Assembly (NCBI RefSeq): GCF_043290135.1
Contig: NC_134701.1
Span: 204,845,601-204,909,600 of the forward strand
From: Rhipicephalus microplus
Taxonomy: Eukaryota > Arthropoda > Arachnida > Ixodida > Ixodidae
Length of the DNA: 64,000 nucleotides
Direction of reading: 5' to 3'
In this document: positions 26,003 through 36,946 of the stretch, in pieces
How positions within the stretch are numbered: position 1 is the first letter of the stretch
Layout of the letters: each line of letters begins with the position of its first letter
Translations under genes and position numbers: made by a program
Notes under the pieces: model-generated
The model's input: only the letters and a program-made list of their open reading frames with translations
The model's database searches: none
What the model was told of the DNA's origin: nothing

Positions 26003-27170
26003 TGTCACACCTGTCCCGTTTATTAGGGAGGCGATCGCCGGGCCAATTCCAAGAGCCGAAGTATCGGCCCCCCGAACCGCACCACGAAAGCGTGGACAAT
26101 TTAGAAGTGGTCCTTATTGGTGCGCCAGCGGACGCCGGCTGTGGCCCAAAGAACAAGTCGGAGCCGAGAGTTGATAAACAAACAAATTATATTCTCGAAA
26201 TTGGCAGATCGAAAACAATACACGAGAATGCACACTCCACAATAGTTACATACAATACGTCACCAATCAAACAACGTACTACGAAGTACAATCAGCCACA
26301 CTCAAAACAACGGACACAGACAACGATACGCACTACAATGCAGTCGCATGCATTGAACAACCAAGACACTTAAGGACTAAAGAGATAGAAAACCTATTCA
26401 GTCCAAAGTCCTTGGAACAAAAGTCTGAATGATACTCTTCCGAGAATCACTCACTCAAAGTCCAGCGTTGTTGTCGTTCCGCGCCCTCTGAAGTTTCTCT
26501 TCCAGGAAACCTCCCGTCTTCAATTGGCCACTCTTCAACTTCAACTTCTTCGCCGGAAATCCGTCGGCTTCCCACACGCAGCTGTTGCCCGCGTCTTCGC
26601 TCGATAGCGGTAAACCCACGCTCTTGCCTGTAGCTCGAGCCGTCCCTACGGACCAAAACTTCGCCGACTACACGGCGGAATCTCTACGCACTCTGGCGCT
26701 CACTTCCGTCTCCTCCTGTTCTGTCACTACGGGCAGAACCTTCGCCGACTACACGGCGGAATTCCTACGCGCTCCGGCGCTAACGTTCCGTCTTCTCCTC
26801 CTGATTTCTCGTCTCGGCTGCTCGGTTAAATACCTTGCGCGCGACTTTCCAGATCTTTCTCGTCATTTCGTCGGCGCGATACGCAGCGAAGGCTGGGGAG
26901 AGGCGAGACGGTTTGTCTGCCCTCCGCGTCGGATGACTCAGCTCGGTCTGACCCCGCCCCGTTCGTTCGAGAAAAATCGCGGTCTTGCTGGGCCGCAGAT
27001 GTGGGGTGAGGAGGATCGTCTGCGAAGCCGTGCTTCTGCGGGGAGAGCGCGCGCCCGGGAGCCCTGGATGTTTGCTTTCTTTTTTTTTTCTTTTTTCCTC
27101 GCGGCGTTTCTGCCGCCCGTTGTCGCAAGGATTTGGCGGCGCGCTCTTGTTTAGCGCTCGTTCTGTGACA
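26003..27170 (-). repeat. 3' LTR (1168 bp)
   Basis: Downstream LTR of the minus-strand element. It carries AATAAA (minus strand, 26019-26024) close to the element end, as expected for the poly(A) signal. Open frames on either strand inside the LTR are not genes. Confidence 0.95.
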
Positions 27171-27187
27171 CTGCCCCCCACTTTAAG
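27171..27187 (-). promoter_or_regulatory. Polypurine tract
   Basis: Reads AAAGTGGGGGGCAG on the minus strand, immediately before the 3' LTR. This is the standard place for plus-strand DNA priming in LTR elements. Confidence 0.85.
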
Positions 27188-27565
27188 AATATTATCTCAT
27201 AATATTCAAAACCACACAAACGAGCGCGAACAGTCACCACACATTCTCACAGACTGTAACACAATCCGTCGCTCATGACACTTCACATTCACAATATATC
27301 TCTCAATACAATCGTACATTGTAGTTCAATTCCACAACACATGAAATATAGCCACATGTACATGCCTACAACACTTCATCACACATTCTAAACAATACAA
27401 ACGTACAAAGTTCTGTCTATCCAACAATTATACAACACTATTCATCACACCATCGCACAGAACACTGACTCGCTCGACATACACTTGAGACACAGGATAA
27501 CAAGAACAATAACACAACATATGGCACTCAGCACTGCCCAACACATTCTGATTCGACCTCAGCAC

Positions 27566-29677
27566 TTATCCTGAATACTTCGAACAGCGCTTGCGCCCCT
27601 TTTTGCGGTGCTCGCTCGATCTCTTCTTGTGCTTCCACGTTCTTTTTCGGCGAGCCCTTTCCAACGACGATATCTGAGGCGTCGTCTCAGCCATCGTTGT
27701 CTCTTCCGACACCGTTAACGCGTCATTACATTCGACGGGTCCTGTCTGTTTATTTACCCGCTTGATAATGCCTCTACATTTTGCCCGGCTGGCCAACTCC
27801 GTCTCCTTTACACTGTCAGTCGGTTGAGGTCGTGCCGACGTACGTCCAGTTGCTCGGCCTGTGAACTTATTCGACACGATCGTCTTCTCCTTCGCTGTCT
27901 CTTGTGCCGCAGCTTCACTTTGGGCTCTAGAGAGACCCGTCACGGGATGCTCCTCCACTGTATCTCGCGGCCGCTGTGTTGGCGAGGGCTCTATCTTCGG
28001 GTCTTCTCCCAAACATTCTGGATCACTTGGCCCTCGCGCCCCGTTGATGTTTCCGATGACAAGGTCATACAGGGGGGTCGTCATGCATAAAGCAGTAACC
28101 TTCCCGCTGAAGTACGGGGTTTCAACCTCAATTTCTGCTTCGGGAAGCATCCGGACCGTACGGTCAATTAGGCAAACTGGTTTCGTTCTGCCTGTCAACT
28201 CTCTTTCCCGTACCAAATTTCTCCGCACGATAACCGTGGAGCTACCGGTGTCTCTTAGAACCGTAATCTTCTTGCCTGAAATCTTTCCAGGAAGCGTGGG
28301 CATTCCCTTCGTAACACCGGTTGGCTGTTTTGACATTACCGCCCCCACAATAGGAATTTTCTCCCCATTCTTCAACTCTACGAATCCATCAGTGGCGGCA
28401 TTATTATCAGATTTCGGTGCTGCTTGCACACAGGATACCTGGTGAGTTTGACTCACTCCGTTCCGACAAGCATCTGCTTTGTGCCCAGTCTGACCACACT
28501 TAAAACATTTCACTACCGTAGGGCTCGTAAAGACCGTTCGACAGTTTTTCGCGCGATGACCCACTCGGTTACACAGAAAACATCGCTGCATGCTCTCTGG
28601 TGCACGCTTCTTTTCTTCAGGAGCCAATTTCTTCGAATCATCGGGACAATCCTTCTTGACCTTGGCCAAATTAGTTCCACCTTGCGCTTCCAAGAATTGA
28701 TCAGCCAATTCAAGCATTCCTTCGAGTGACTCAGCCTTCCTCTCTTTCAAGTACAGCGACAGGCTCGGGTGGCAACTAGAAAGAAATTGTTCTCTAATTA
28801 GGAGCTCTCTAAGCTCATCGTACTCCTGCGCTGTCCCTGAAAGTTCAATCCATCTGTCGAAATAATGACAAAGTCGGGCGGCATACTGCGTAGCCGTCTC
28901 ACCATCAGCTGGCTTTCCTGTCCGAAATCTGTCCCGGAATCCTTCCACAGTGAATCTAAATCGCTTCAACAAAGCAGCTTTCACTTTTGCATAGTTGGCT
29001 GCATCGGTCGGCGTCAGCCTACCGTACACACTGAGCGCTTCACCACTCAAGCAAGTACTCAAAGCAGTTGCCCATTGATGTTCCGGCCAATTCTGGCTCT
29101 TCGCAATCGTCTCAAATCGGTGAAGGTACGCGTCAAGGTCGTCCTTCCTTTCATCAAAAGCTACGAGCAGCTTGCTTGGGTTCAAGCGGAAGCCATGGTC
29201 TTCCCGTTCGCTGCTTTCAACTCTAGCTTGGACGGGAGTTTCGTTTCGCTGTTGCAAACGGAGCCGCTCGAGTTCAATTTCGTGCTGCCGCTGCCGTTCC
29301 CTTTCAGCCATCTCCGCTTCTCTTTCTTCTTTCAGCTGGCGCTCCCTCGCTTCTCTTTCTTCTCTCGCCCTTTCGGCTGCCAACTTCTCTCTCTCCAGCT
29401 CCAACTTCAATTGCTGCTCTCTTTCTTCCTTCAGCTGTCGCTCTTTTGCCTCTCTTTCTTCTTTCAGCTGTCGCTCCTTTGCTTCTCTTTCTTCTCTCGC
29501 CCTTTCAGCGACCAGCCTTTCTCTCTCCAACTCAGCTGCCTTTTCTTCCTTGGCCCTCTCTACCACCAACCTCTCTCTCTCCACCGCCTCTTTCTCCTTC
29601 TGGCTTACCCATTTCCGTAGTTCGGCGCCGGAAAGACCCATCTTCTCACCAAGCGCAACTAACTTTTCGAGATCCAT
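27566..29677 (-). CDS. Gag-Protease polyprotein of LTR retrotransposon
   Basis: An intact 703-residue frame. The methionine at 29677 is preferred because it starts a clean N terminus (MDLEKLVALGEKMGL). The frame stays open 44 codons further upstream, to 29809, in sequence unlike Gag. Residues ~25-145 are a Glu/Arg/Lys-rich repeated coiled coil (KERQLKEERE units). Residues ~165-335 resemble the Gypsy capsid domain. Two CX2CX4HX4C zinc knuckles lie at C366-C379 and C391-C404. An aspartic protease follows, with active-site D476-T-G-S and the later hydrophobic LVIGN at 539-543. The last ~150 residues are unusual: low-complexity, ending in a very basic tail, with no reverse transcriptase. Gag would form particles and the protease would mature them. 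An internal pol deletion that fused protease to the end of pol is the likely origin (inference). Confidence 0.9.
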   Translation of the reverse strand: MDLEKLVALGEKMGLSGAELRKWVSQKEKEAVERERLVVERAKEEKAAELERERLVAERAREEREAKERQLKEEREAKERQLKEEREQQLKLELEREKLAAERAREEREARERQLKEEREAEMAERERQRQHEIELERLRLQQRNETPVQARVESSEREDHGFRLNPSKLLVAFDERKDDLDAYLHRFETIAKSQNWPEHQWATALSTCLSGEALSVYGRLTPTDAANYAKVKAALLKRFRFTVEGFRDRFRTGKPADGETATQYAARLCHYFDRWIELSGTAQEYDELRELLIREQFLSSCHPSLSLYLKERKAESLEGMLELADQFLEAQGGTNLAKVKKDCPDDSKKLAPEEKKRAPESMQRCFLCNRVGHRAKNCRTVFTSPTVVKCFKCGQTGHKADACRNGVSQTHQVSCVQAAPKSDNNAATDGFVELKNGEKIPIVGAVMSKQPTGVTKGMPTLPGKISGKKITVLRDTGSSTVIVRRNLVRERELTGRTKPVCLIDRTVRMLPEAEIEVETPYFSGKVTALCMTTPLYDLVIGNINGARGPSDPECLGEDPKIEPSPTQRPRDTVEEHPVTGLSRAQSEAAAQETAKEKTIVSNKFTGRATGRTSARPQPTDSVKETELASRAKCRGIIKRVNKQTGPVECNDALTVSEETTMAETTPQISSLERARRKRTWKHKKRSSEHRKKGRKRCSKYSG

Positions 29678-29861
29678 TGTGTCTCGCAACTCGCAAATAC
29701 AACCTTGCCGCGTGCAAAAAGTATCTGCCTGAATCAGTCTATCGGAACACTCCCCTGCACTCGTTAACGAGAACACTGAACAACACACAAATTCGTTCCG
29801 ACAGCACAATCAACAACTCGAGGCTCTTTCCTACTACTTTGGACACACTGTGCACCAAAAA

Positions 29862-29879
29862 GTCCTGTCGCGGACGCCA
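29862..29879 (-). promoter_or_regulatory. Primer-binding site
   Basis: TGGCGTCCGCGACAGGAC on the minus strand begins 7 nt inside the 5' LTR. The leading TGG pairs with the CCA end of a tRNA primer; I did not assign the tRNA. Confidence 0.75.
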
Positions 29880-29886
29880 GATTAAT

Positions 29887-31053
29887 TGTCACACCTGTCC
29901 CGTTTATTAGGGAGGCGATCGCCGGGCCAATTCCAAGAGCCGAAGTATCGGCCCCCCGAACCGCACCACGAAAGCGTGGACAATTTAGAAGTGGTCCTTA
30001 TTGGTGCGCCAGCGGACGCCGGCTGTGGCCCAAAGAACAAGTCGGAGCCGAGAGTTGATAAACAAACAAATTATATTCTCGAAATTGGCAGATCGAAAAC
30101 AATACACGAGAATGCACACTCCACAATAGTTACATACAATACGTCACCAATCAAACAACGTACTACGAAGTACAATCAGCCACACTCAAAACAACGGACA
30201 CAGACAACGATACGCACTACAATGCAGTCGCATGCATTGAACAACCAAGACACTTAAGGACTAAAGAGATAGAAAACCTATTCAGTCCAAAGTCCTTGGA
30301 ACAAAAGTCTGAATGATACTCTTCCGAGAATCACTCACTCAAAGTCCAGCGTTGTTGTCGTTCCGCGCCCTCTGAAGTTTCTCTTCCAGGAAACCTCCCG
30401 TCTTCAATTGGCCACTCTTCAACTTCAACTTCTTCGCCGGAAATCCGTCGGCTTCCCACACGCAGCTGTTGCCCGCGTCTTCGCTCGATAGCGGTAAACC
30501 CACGCTCTTGCCTGTAGCTCGAGCCGTCCCTACGGACCAAAACTTCGCCGACTACACGGCGGAATCTCTACGCACTCTGGCGCTCACTTCCGTCTCCTCC
30601 TGTTCTGTCACTACGGGCAGAACCTTCGCCGACTACACGGCGGAATTCCTACGCGCTCCGGCGCTAACGTTCCGTCTTCTCCTCCTGATTTCTCGTCTCG
30701 GCTGCTCGGTTAAATACCTTGCGCGCGACTTTCCAGATCTTTCTCGTCATTTCGTCGGCGCGATACGCAGCGAAGGCTGGGGAGAGGCGAGACGGTTTGT
30801 CTGCCCTCCGCGTCGGATGACTCAGCTCGGTCTGACCCCGCCCCGTTCGTTCGAGAAAAATCGCGGTCTTGCTGGGCCGCAGATGTGGGGTGAGGAGGAT
30901 CGTCTGCGAAGCCGTGCTTCTGCGGGGAGAGCGCGCGCCCGGGAGCCCTGGATGTTTGCTTTCTTTTTTTTTCTTTTTTCCTCGCGGCGTTTCTGCCGCC
31001 CGTTGTCGCAAGGATTTGGCGGCGCGCTCTTGTTTAGCGCTCGTTCTGTGACA
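29887..31053 (-). repeat. 5' LTR (1167 bp)
   Basis: Upstream LTR of the minus-strand element, essentially identical to the 3' copy, so it should hold the promoter. A TATTTAA box lies at 30716-30710 (minus) in a GC-rich context. Confidence 0.95.
30710..30716 (-). promoter_or_regulatory. Possible TATA box in the 5' LTR
   Basis: TATTTAA on the minus strand, the only clear TATA-like motif in the GC-rich middle of the LTR. The same motif is in the 3' LTR near 26826-26832. The transcription start is not known. Confidence 0.4.
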
Positions 31054-31235
31054 GAAGGGCTCCGAGAATTTCGACCACCGGGGGTTCTTCAACGTGCACC
31101 CAAAGCTAAGCACATGGGCCTACAACATTCCCACCTCCATCGGAAATGCAGCCACCGCAACCGGGAGGCGATCCCATGGCCTGCGGGTCAACAGCCGAGT
31201 ACCTTAACCACCAGAGCACCGTGGCGTGTCTTACC
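31054..31235 (-). repeat. SINE, 5' half with tRNA-like head
   Basis: Continuation of the SINE broken at 26002. GAAGG is the duplicated target, followed by GCTCCGAGAATTTCGACCAC, GTGCACCCAAAGCTAAGCAC and a tRNA-like head (31165-31223) with the A-box phrase TGGTTAAGGTACTCGGCTG on the minus strand. The B box is altered (CATGGGATCGCCTCC), so internal promoter function is doubtful. Confidence 0.85.
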
Positions 31236-31243
31236 ATTTCGTG

Positions 31244-33743
31244 TTTAGAAAAAGATATTAACGATGTTGAGTACGAGGTACTCTCCTCTGACGGCATTGC
31301 TGATAGGCTGACGAAAGTTGACGAATGTTGATCCTGCTTAAATTCACATTTTACACATGTGGTGACCGGCGTACTATCGCACTCATTGCTTCATCCTTGC
31401 GGCGAAAGTGCATCATTATTTTTCATTTTCAGTGTCCAGCATTTAAAACTTTCTTGCCACATACTCGTAAGGGATAATGATAGTTTTCCGATGAACCACG
31501 CACACAACTTGCGGCTAGTGAACCACTTCTCTGTTAAAAATGTGAATCGGGAAGGAGAGATGGTTAACCAAGATTGGCTTGGTTGCCTATAGAACACGCA
31601 GGATGCCCTAAAGGGTCCAAAGATTATAAACTAGAGAAGAACAAACAGTAGTAAACCGAATACTAAACTATCATCCTTTTAGAAACGTGGACATTTCATT
31701 CACTCCCAGCGACCAGCAGCGTGCCGTAAGACCGTGGTAAAGCTCGAATAAATGACTGGTTTTTTTGTAATAACAAGGTGCTGAAAAATGAAGACACCCT
31801 AATGAACCAGCGGTGGTAAAGACAAACAGGGTCTCATTTGGCATCGATATATACTGTACTACGAAGTCTAACTAACATGGAGATTTATAAAGCCCAAGGG
31901 TTCTAAGAGATGTCTCAATTGGCTAGTGCATTCACATTCGTTTACTTACACTCGCATAACATCCGCAATACAACTGTGGATGGACTTGGGTACATCAATA
32001 AAGTATACTAATATACATGGTCGCGGCACAGAACAAGTAAGAACATGTTGCAAGAGGAATCCCTTTCATGTGAACATGTCTGAAAAAGGTTAGAAACAGC
32101 GTGTATCGGCTGTATCCTTTTGACGGAGCCTAGAAAAAAAACGGATAACGATCCCCTTTGATCATAGCATTAGAACCAACGCGCGTAGAGATGTGAGATG
32201 AAGCATATGAGTCTCCGAGCAATCGCGGGTCATTTTCTCGGCACGATCGGCATGAGCTGGCTTTGTGGTTGTTCAAATAGAACGCATGAGGAAGTCGCGC
32301 AGCTTCTGGCAAAATAGCACTCTCATCACGTCGGGCTGTATCACATACGATCATGCACCAAAGTACGGCCTCGCAATGCTCGTTGACGGTCACTGCCGTG
32401 GCATTACCCAGCACTTCATTCACTCGGGTACATAGACAGTCGTTCTCGTTCTTTCAGGTCGCCTTCTACTCCTCTGTGGCTCGCACAACGCTGTAAGCAT
32501 TATTTATATCTTCTTACATGTGCATTGATACGAAATGCGAGTGAGACGGCTTCTAGATGTGCTGCAGAGTAAGTTGGACATTGGGGCCAATAGAACTCAA
32601 TAAAATCCAGCCTACATTCTTGTTTCTAATAATCATATCTTAACAGTACCTTTTATTGCAACCCGTTTGCGACCAAAAGAAAAGTCAGTTAACCCTCAGT
32701 GCGCAATTACAAAGGCTCTTATCGATTTGCACTTACCTCTTAATTCATTAAATTAAAATTATTCTAACTGATAATTTAAATGTCAATCCAAAGTGTAGGG
32801 TTTGAAAACCTAAGGCATAGTTTCATTGTGCCTTAAACAGCCATAACATTCAAAAAGTAAAAAAAAAGCAAGCTTCAATGAATCAGCACTGATCTATTTT
32901 TCTTTTCTTCTTTGCCTCGTTATTAAGTTGCTTGACTGCCTCGCAGTAAAAACGCACTAGAGAAGCGAAATAACGCAAAAAAGTGAACGAGCAAAAAAGG
33001 GCTGTTCAGTTGTCTTTCACCGCTTTAGTAACGACAAAGTGCTGCGCGAAACAAACCGACGACGCGAGGAACTATGCTGGGCATTTCAGAGTCAGAGGGC
33101 AAAGTGCTTAGCGTGATATATCACCAGCGGAAAACGTTCATCTTGGAGTAAGCACTCGCCCACTACTTTGCTTGTAGAACAGCAGTTCACTTCAGCGTCC
33201 GGCACTGATTTGCCCGGAAATTCCTTGCACGTAAGTGCTAATCTACGCGAGAAGTCAGGAAGTAGGGCAGATTCGCTGCACAAGCTCGAACGAAAGCGTT
33301 GCGTAGCAGTTTTTCGCTTGCAAATGCACACACAGCGGTATTTTTCTCTTTAGGTCTGATACATAATTCCAAAGGGAAGTTTTTGGTTGCTGGTGTGTGT
33401 ATCACTTGAGGAACTGCATATTTATTTATTTATTTATATATTTATTTATTCATCTGAGAATACTTGTTTCTGTTTTTCAAACATCCAATCGACTTGGCAT
33501 AACAAAGTTGCACAAAACGTATCAATATCCAACGAGTTATTCTGCTGCATTCATGTGTTAAAGGTTGAGTCAGCGAGCGAAGCGGGTGCGAAAAAGAAAA
33601 CATTGCCCCGACATCATCGCAATTTCCTGGTTAGCATATTTTGACGCTTCAAAATATTATATGATTTGATGACCATTACCTCTATGAATACCTTTGAAAT
33701 GTCACGGCCATATACGCGTCAACGTAATTATTAATGATTTAAT
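31244..33743. other. Non-coding DNA, nothing recognised
   Basis: AT-rich sequence with a TTTA-rich stretch at 33418-33452. Short frames carry no motif and no repeat family was identified. Confidence 0.5.
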
Positions 33744-33756
33744 TCTTTCTTTGGCT

Positions 33757-33995
33757 GCCCCGCCGCGGTGGTCTAGTAGATAAGGTACTCGGCTGCTGAC
33801 CCGCAGGTCGCGGGTTCAAACCCCGGCTGCGGCGGTTGCATTTCCGATGGAGGCGGAAATGTTGTAGACCCGTGTGCTCAGATTTGGGTGCACGTTAAAG
33901 AACCCCAGGTGGTCGAAATTCCCGGAGCCCTCCACTACGGCGTCTCTCATAATCATATGGTGGTTTTGGGACGTTAAACCCCACACATCAACCAA
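33757..33995 (+). repeat. Intact tRNA-derived SINE (Ruka-like) with 13-bp target duplication
   Basis: A complete 239-bp SINE. The head has A box (GTGGTCTAGTAGATAAGG) and a near-consensus Pol III B box (GGGTTCAAACCCC). A family body follows (TTTCCGATGGAGGCGG, GGTGCACGTTAAAGAACCCC, GGTTTTGGGACGTTAAACCC) and a CATCAACCAA tail. The 13-bp sequence TCTTTCTTTGGCT is repeated exactly at 33744-33756 and 33996-34008. Ticks are known to carry such a SINE (Ruka); the name is a resemblance, not a database match. Mobilisation would depend on a LINE reverse transcriptase. Confidence 0.9.
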
Positions 33996-34199
33996 TCTTT
34001 CTTTGGCTCTCCTCTCTCTCTCAATTTGAAATCCCTTCACCCCCATCGTATAGTAGATAACCGAGCGTGCGTCTGGTTAACCTCTCTCCATTTTGTTCGT
34101 TTAAATACGACCATTACTCCTGCTGGAATAGCAGGTATATAAACATTCTTGGCTGGTTTTCTCCTTGTACCAATGGCAGCACCGTTGCCGTCATGACGC

Positions 34200-34313
<114 letters not shown>

Positions 34314-34463
34314 TGTTACAGATAGATTGAGTTTAACTATGTTTATTTACAACAGAGATCAAGCGACGATAGATCGGCTATGATGGTGAACTTAGGCCGA
34401 ATCAAGTAACTTCCTCTTCCTCTACCTTTGTCCCCAAAACATGGACCGGCTCATACCGTATCA
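34314..34463 (-). repeat. 3' LTR (about 150 bp)
   Basis: On the minus strand it starts TGATACGGTATGAGCC and ends CTGTAACA, with TG...CA termini. It aligns along its length with 38875-39019 with scattered differences, so the element is old. The end of the integrase frame runs into it. Confidence 0.75.
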
Positions 34464-35470
34464 TTCCCCGGTTCACAGACGAAGCCCGCTGGGCGACGCG
34501 AATCATTGGCGTAGTGTGGGATGGAACTGCTTGAGACGAGCTACATGCGCCAACTGTGTTTGGCTTGACCGACGACCAGCTGACGTCAAGCGTGCCACCA
34601 CGTTGGTCAAGACACTCAGGCGATTTACGATAATTAATGGACCGACATAGCGCGCTAAAAATTTCAGGCATAAACCACGTTTCTTCCGAGGGGTCCACAA
34701 CCACACGAGGTCCCCTTTTTTGCATGAAACGGTGTCGTGGCGTTGATCATACCTCTGCTTAGAGCGATATTGCGATGCCAGTGTGCGAATATGGGCAATA
34801 TGGCGAGATTCTTCAGCTCGGCACAGTGAGCAACTGAATCCTCCGTATACAGCTCGAATGAAAGTATTGTATCGAGGCAGCTGCGCGATTGCCGAGCGTA
34901 GAATAGGTAGAACGGAGTGAAGTCCGTGGTTTCGTGCTTCGCTGTATTATAAGCATAGGTGATTAATGGCAAAATGTCATCTCAGTTTTTGTGATTTGAG
35001 GATACATGCGTAGCCAGCATTTAGTAGGCGTGCGGTTTGTGCGCTCCACAAGGCCATTCGTCTGGGGATGATATAGCGTTGAATGGCGAAGCGGCGAAGT
35101 GCAGAGACGAAGCAATTCCTCTACAGTGTGGGCGACGAACTGGCGACCACGATCACTGATGATGACACGAGGTGGACCATGGCGAAGAACGATGGGTCGT
35201 AACAGGAAAGAGGCGACGGAATCCGCTATGGAAGATGGTATCGCAGCAGTTTCCGCATATCTGGTAAGGTGATCGACGCAGACTATGAATCAGAGTTTGT
35301 TGTTGCAAGACCGCGGAAACCGTCCTAGCAGCTCGATACCAACTTGTTCGAAAGGTGTTGTTTGTGGGCTTCGTTATAGGGTGAAGGAGGCCATGTGGAC
35401 TGTTTGTAGGACGTTTGTGGCGCTGGCATTTGTCGCAACTGGAGACGTATTGCTTCGTACATTGTCGCAA
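34402..35470 (-). pseudogene. Gypsy integrase, broken
   Basis: The frame ending at 35153 opens with the zinc-binding region (CTKQYVSSCDKCQRHKRP), the second half of an HHCC finger. It then loses frame inside the catalytic core. The 34664-34972 frame recovers the core end (YAYNTAKHETTDFTPFYLFY). The 34402-34725 frame covers the C-terminal part ahead of the LTR. At least three frames are needed. It would have joined cDNA to the chromosome; it cannot do so now. Confidence 0.8.
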
Positions 35471-35488
35471 TTCAGGCCAGTATAAGCG

Positions 35489-36657
35489 CTATTGAGTTCG
35501 ATGCAAAGTGTGGATGAATCCACGATGACCAAACGTCGGGTCATCATGCATGAAATGGAGGACGTCGTACCGCAGGCTTAGGGGAACTACTAGCAAACAC
35601 CGCACACCACTTGCTGAGAAATCGACCTTGTGCAACAGTCCATCGCGAAGACAAAAGCGACCACTGCCCTTGAAGCTTCTGACAGTGGCGAATAAAGAGT
35701 CTAAAGTCAAGTCATTGCGCTGTTCCCGCTGCAACATGGTGACATCAGGAAATGTGCATGAAACAGTTGCAAAACAAACGTTGAACGTGTCTGTATTGTT
35801 GTCATTCGTAGACAGTGGAAGGCAAGGAAGACAATCGGCGTCGGTATGACGTCGTTCACTTTTGTATGCAACTTTAAAGGCAAAGTTCTGGAGGCGTAGA
35901 GCCCAGCGTGCAAGGCGTCCAGAAGGGTCTCGGAGAGAAACGAGCCAGCATAGGGAATTATGGTCTGTTACAATCGTGAAAGGACGCCCATACAGGTGAC
36001 AACGAAACTTCTGAATAGCAAATACGGCTGCCAAGCATTCTTGTTCGGTCACAGTGTAATTTTTTTCAGCCTTGCTGAGGGAACGACTTGTATAGTCAGC
36101 GATATGCTCTGTGTCATTATGACGCTGAACAAGAACGCCTGCGATGCCAATAACGCTTGCGCCGCTGCGTGCTTCCGTAGGAGCAGATAGGTCAAAATGA
36201 CGGAGGATTGGCTCTGATGTCAGCAGAAATTTGAGTTGACAGAACGCAGCGTCACATTCAGATGTCCACTCGAATGCACTGTCTTTTCGCAAGAGGCTGG
36301 TCAATGGGTACATGATGTCCGCAAACTTAGGCACAAAGCATCGAAAATAAGAAAATACCCGAGAAAGCTGCGAATTTCTTTTACAGACGTGGGTGGCTTA
36401 TAGATGCTGACTGCTTCAATTTTCCGGGAGTCAGGCCTGACCCCATCTTTGTCTACCAAACCACCAAGGATTAAGGCCTGCCGTTCACCAAACCGACACT
36501 TCTTGGAGCTCAAGACCAAGCCGAACCAGAAGGGCAAAGCCTGTGTCAATGGTATGCTGTGGTCGAGAGCATGGTAAAGACAGTCGCTTACCCTTTTCGC
36601 CGAAATCAAAGACTGACCCATGTCGTTGTAATAGTTGGACCGATTGTTCTTATTCAT
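35489..36657 (-). pseudogene. Gypsy reverse transcriptase remnant and RNase H, broken
   Basis: The frame 36301-36657 carries the late palm/thumb region (SKKCRFGERQALILGGLVDK, then VKEIRSFLGY). A frameshift leads into 35489-36334, which continues with thumb (PKFADIMYPLTSLLRK) and RNase H. RNase H keeps YTVTEQECLAAV and IVTDHNSLCWL, but the first acidic residue (usually TDAS) reads EARSGAS. The YxDD motif and everything upstream in the palm are absent, so there is a deletion between the spacer frame ending near 36650 and this fragment. It is inactive. Confidence 0.8.
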
Positions 36658-36946
36658 GTGACCGTAGTGTCTTGCTAACCATGCTCAAAATGTAGGACTC
36701 ATGGAAGGTACTCCGTTTAGAGGTGCCCACGTGTTTCTCACTTTCTTCGTCGTTGATGATGACAATAGAATTTTCCGTGACACCGTGGAACAGTGCGAGC
36801 TTCATTCCTAGAGGAAGGATAATCGGCGCAGACGAAGAATTAAGTGCCCCCAAAAACGCGCAGTCATTAGTAATTGAAATAATTGAATTAGGCACTATTA
36901 CCCCTTTCTTTGCACAATGCATTATGAGAGGCAACGACGGCATCAA
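36650..36946 (-). pseudogene. Gypsy pol spacer between protease and reverse transcriptase
   Basis: A minus-strand frame (CAFLGALNSSSAPIILPLGM and following) in the position and style of the linker after protease in Gypsy elements. It ends abruptly where the reverse transcriptase should start. No independent function is inferred. Confidence 0.45.

Larger units (their letters stand above)
26003..31053 (-). mobile_element. Non-autonomous Ty3/Gypsy-like LTR retrotransposon (Gag-Protease only), very young
   Basis: A complete 5051-bp insertion. Two LTRs (26003-27170 and 29887-31053) begin TGTCAC and end GTGACA. They differ by a single T in a homopolymer (10 versus 9 T residues). A 5-bp target duplication GAAGG lies at 25998-26002 and 31054-31058. 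The internal region is only 2716 bp. Read on the minus strand it has PBS, one long Gag-Protease frame, a ~380-bp GT-rich untranslated stretch and PPT. No reverse transcriptase, RNase H or integrase is present. It therefore needs pol from a relative, although it transposed recently. Family assignment is from Gag and protease style; the exact lineage is not determined. Confidence 0.92.

Noticed and set aside
26585..27278. Frames of 100-189 codons inside the LTRs (and 30469-31248)
   Set aside because: They occur identically in both LTR copies; LTR sequence, not genes.
28865..29910. Plus-strand frames of up to 251 codons opposite Gag
   Set aside because: Shadow of the Glu/Lys-rich Gag coiled coil on the other strand, giving Ser/Leu/Phe-rich translations.
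33757..33835. True tRNA gene at the SINE head (likewise 3700-3766, 10195-10263, 14098-14157, 20631-20692)
   Set aside because: A and B boxes are present, but acceptor and anticodon stems do not form, and each is followed by a repeat body.
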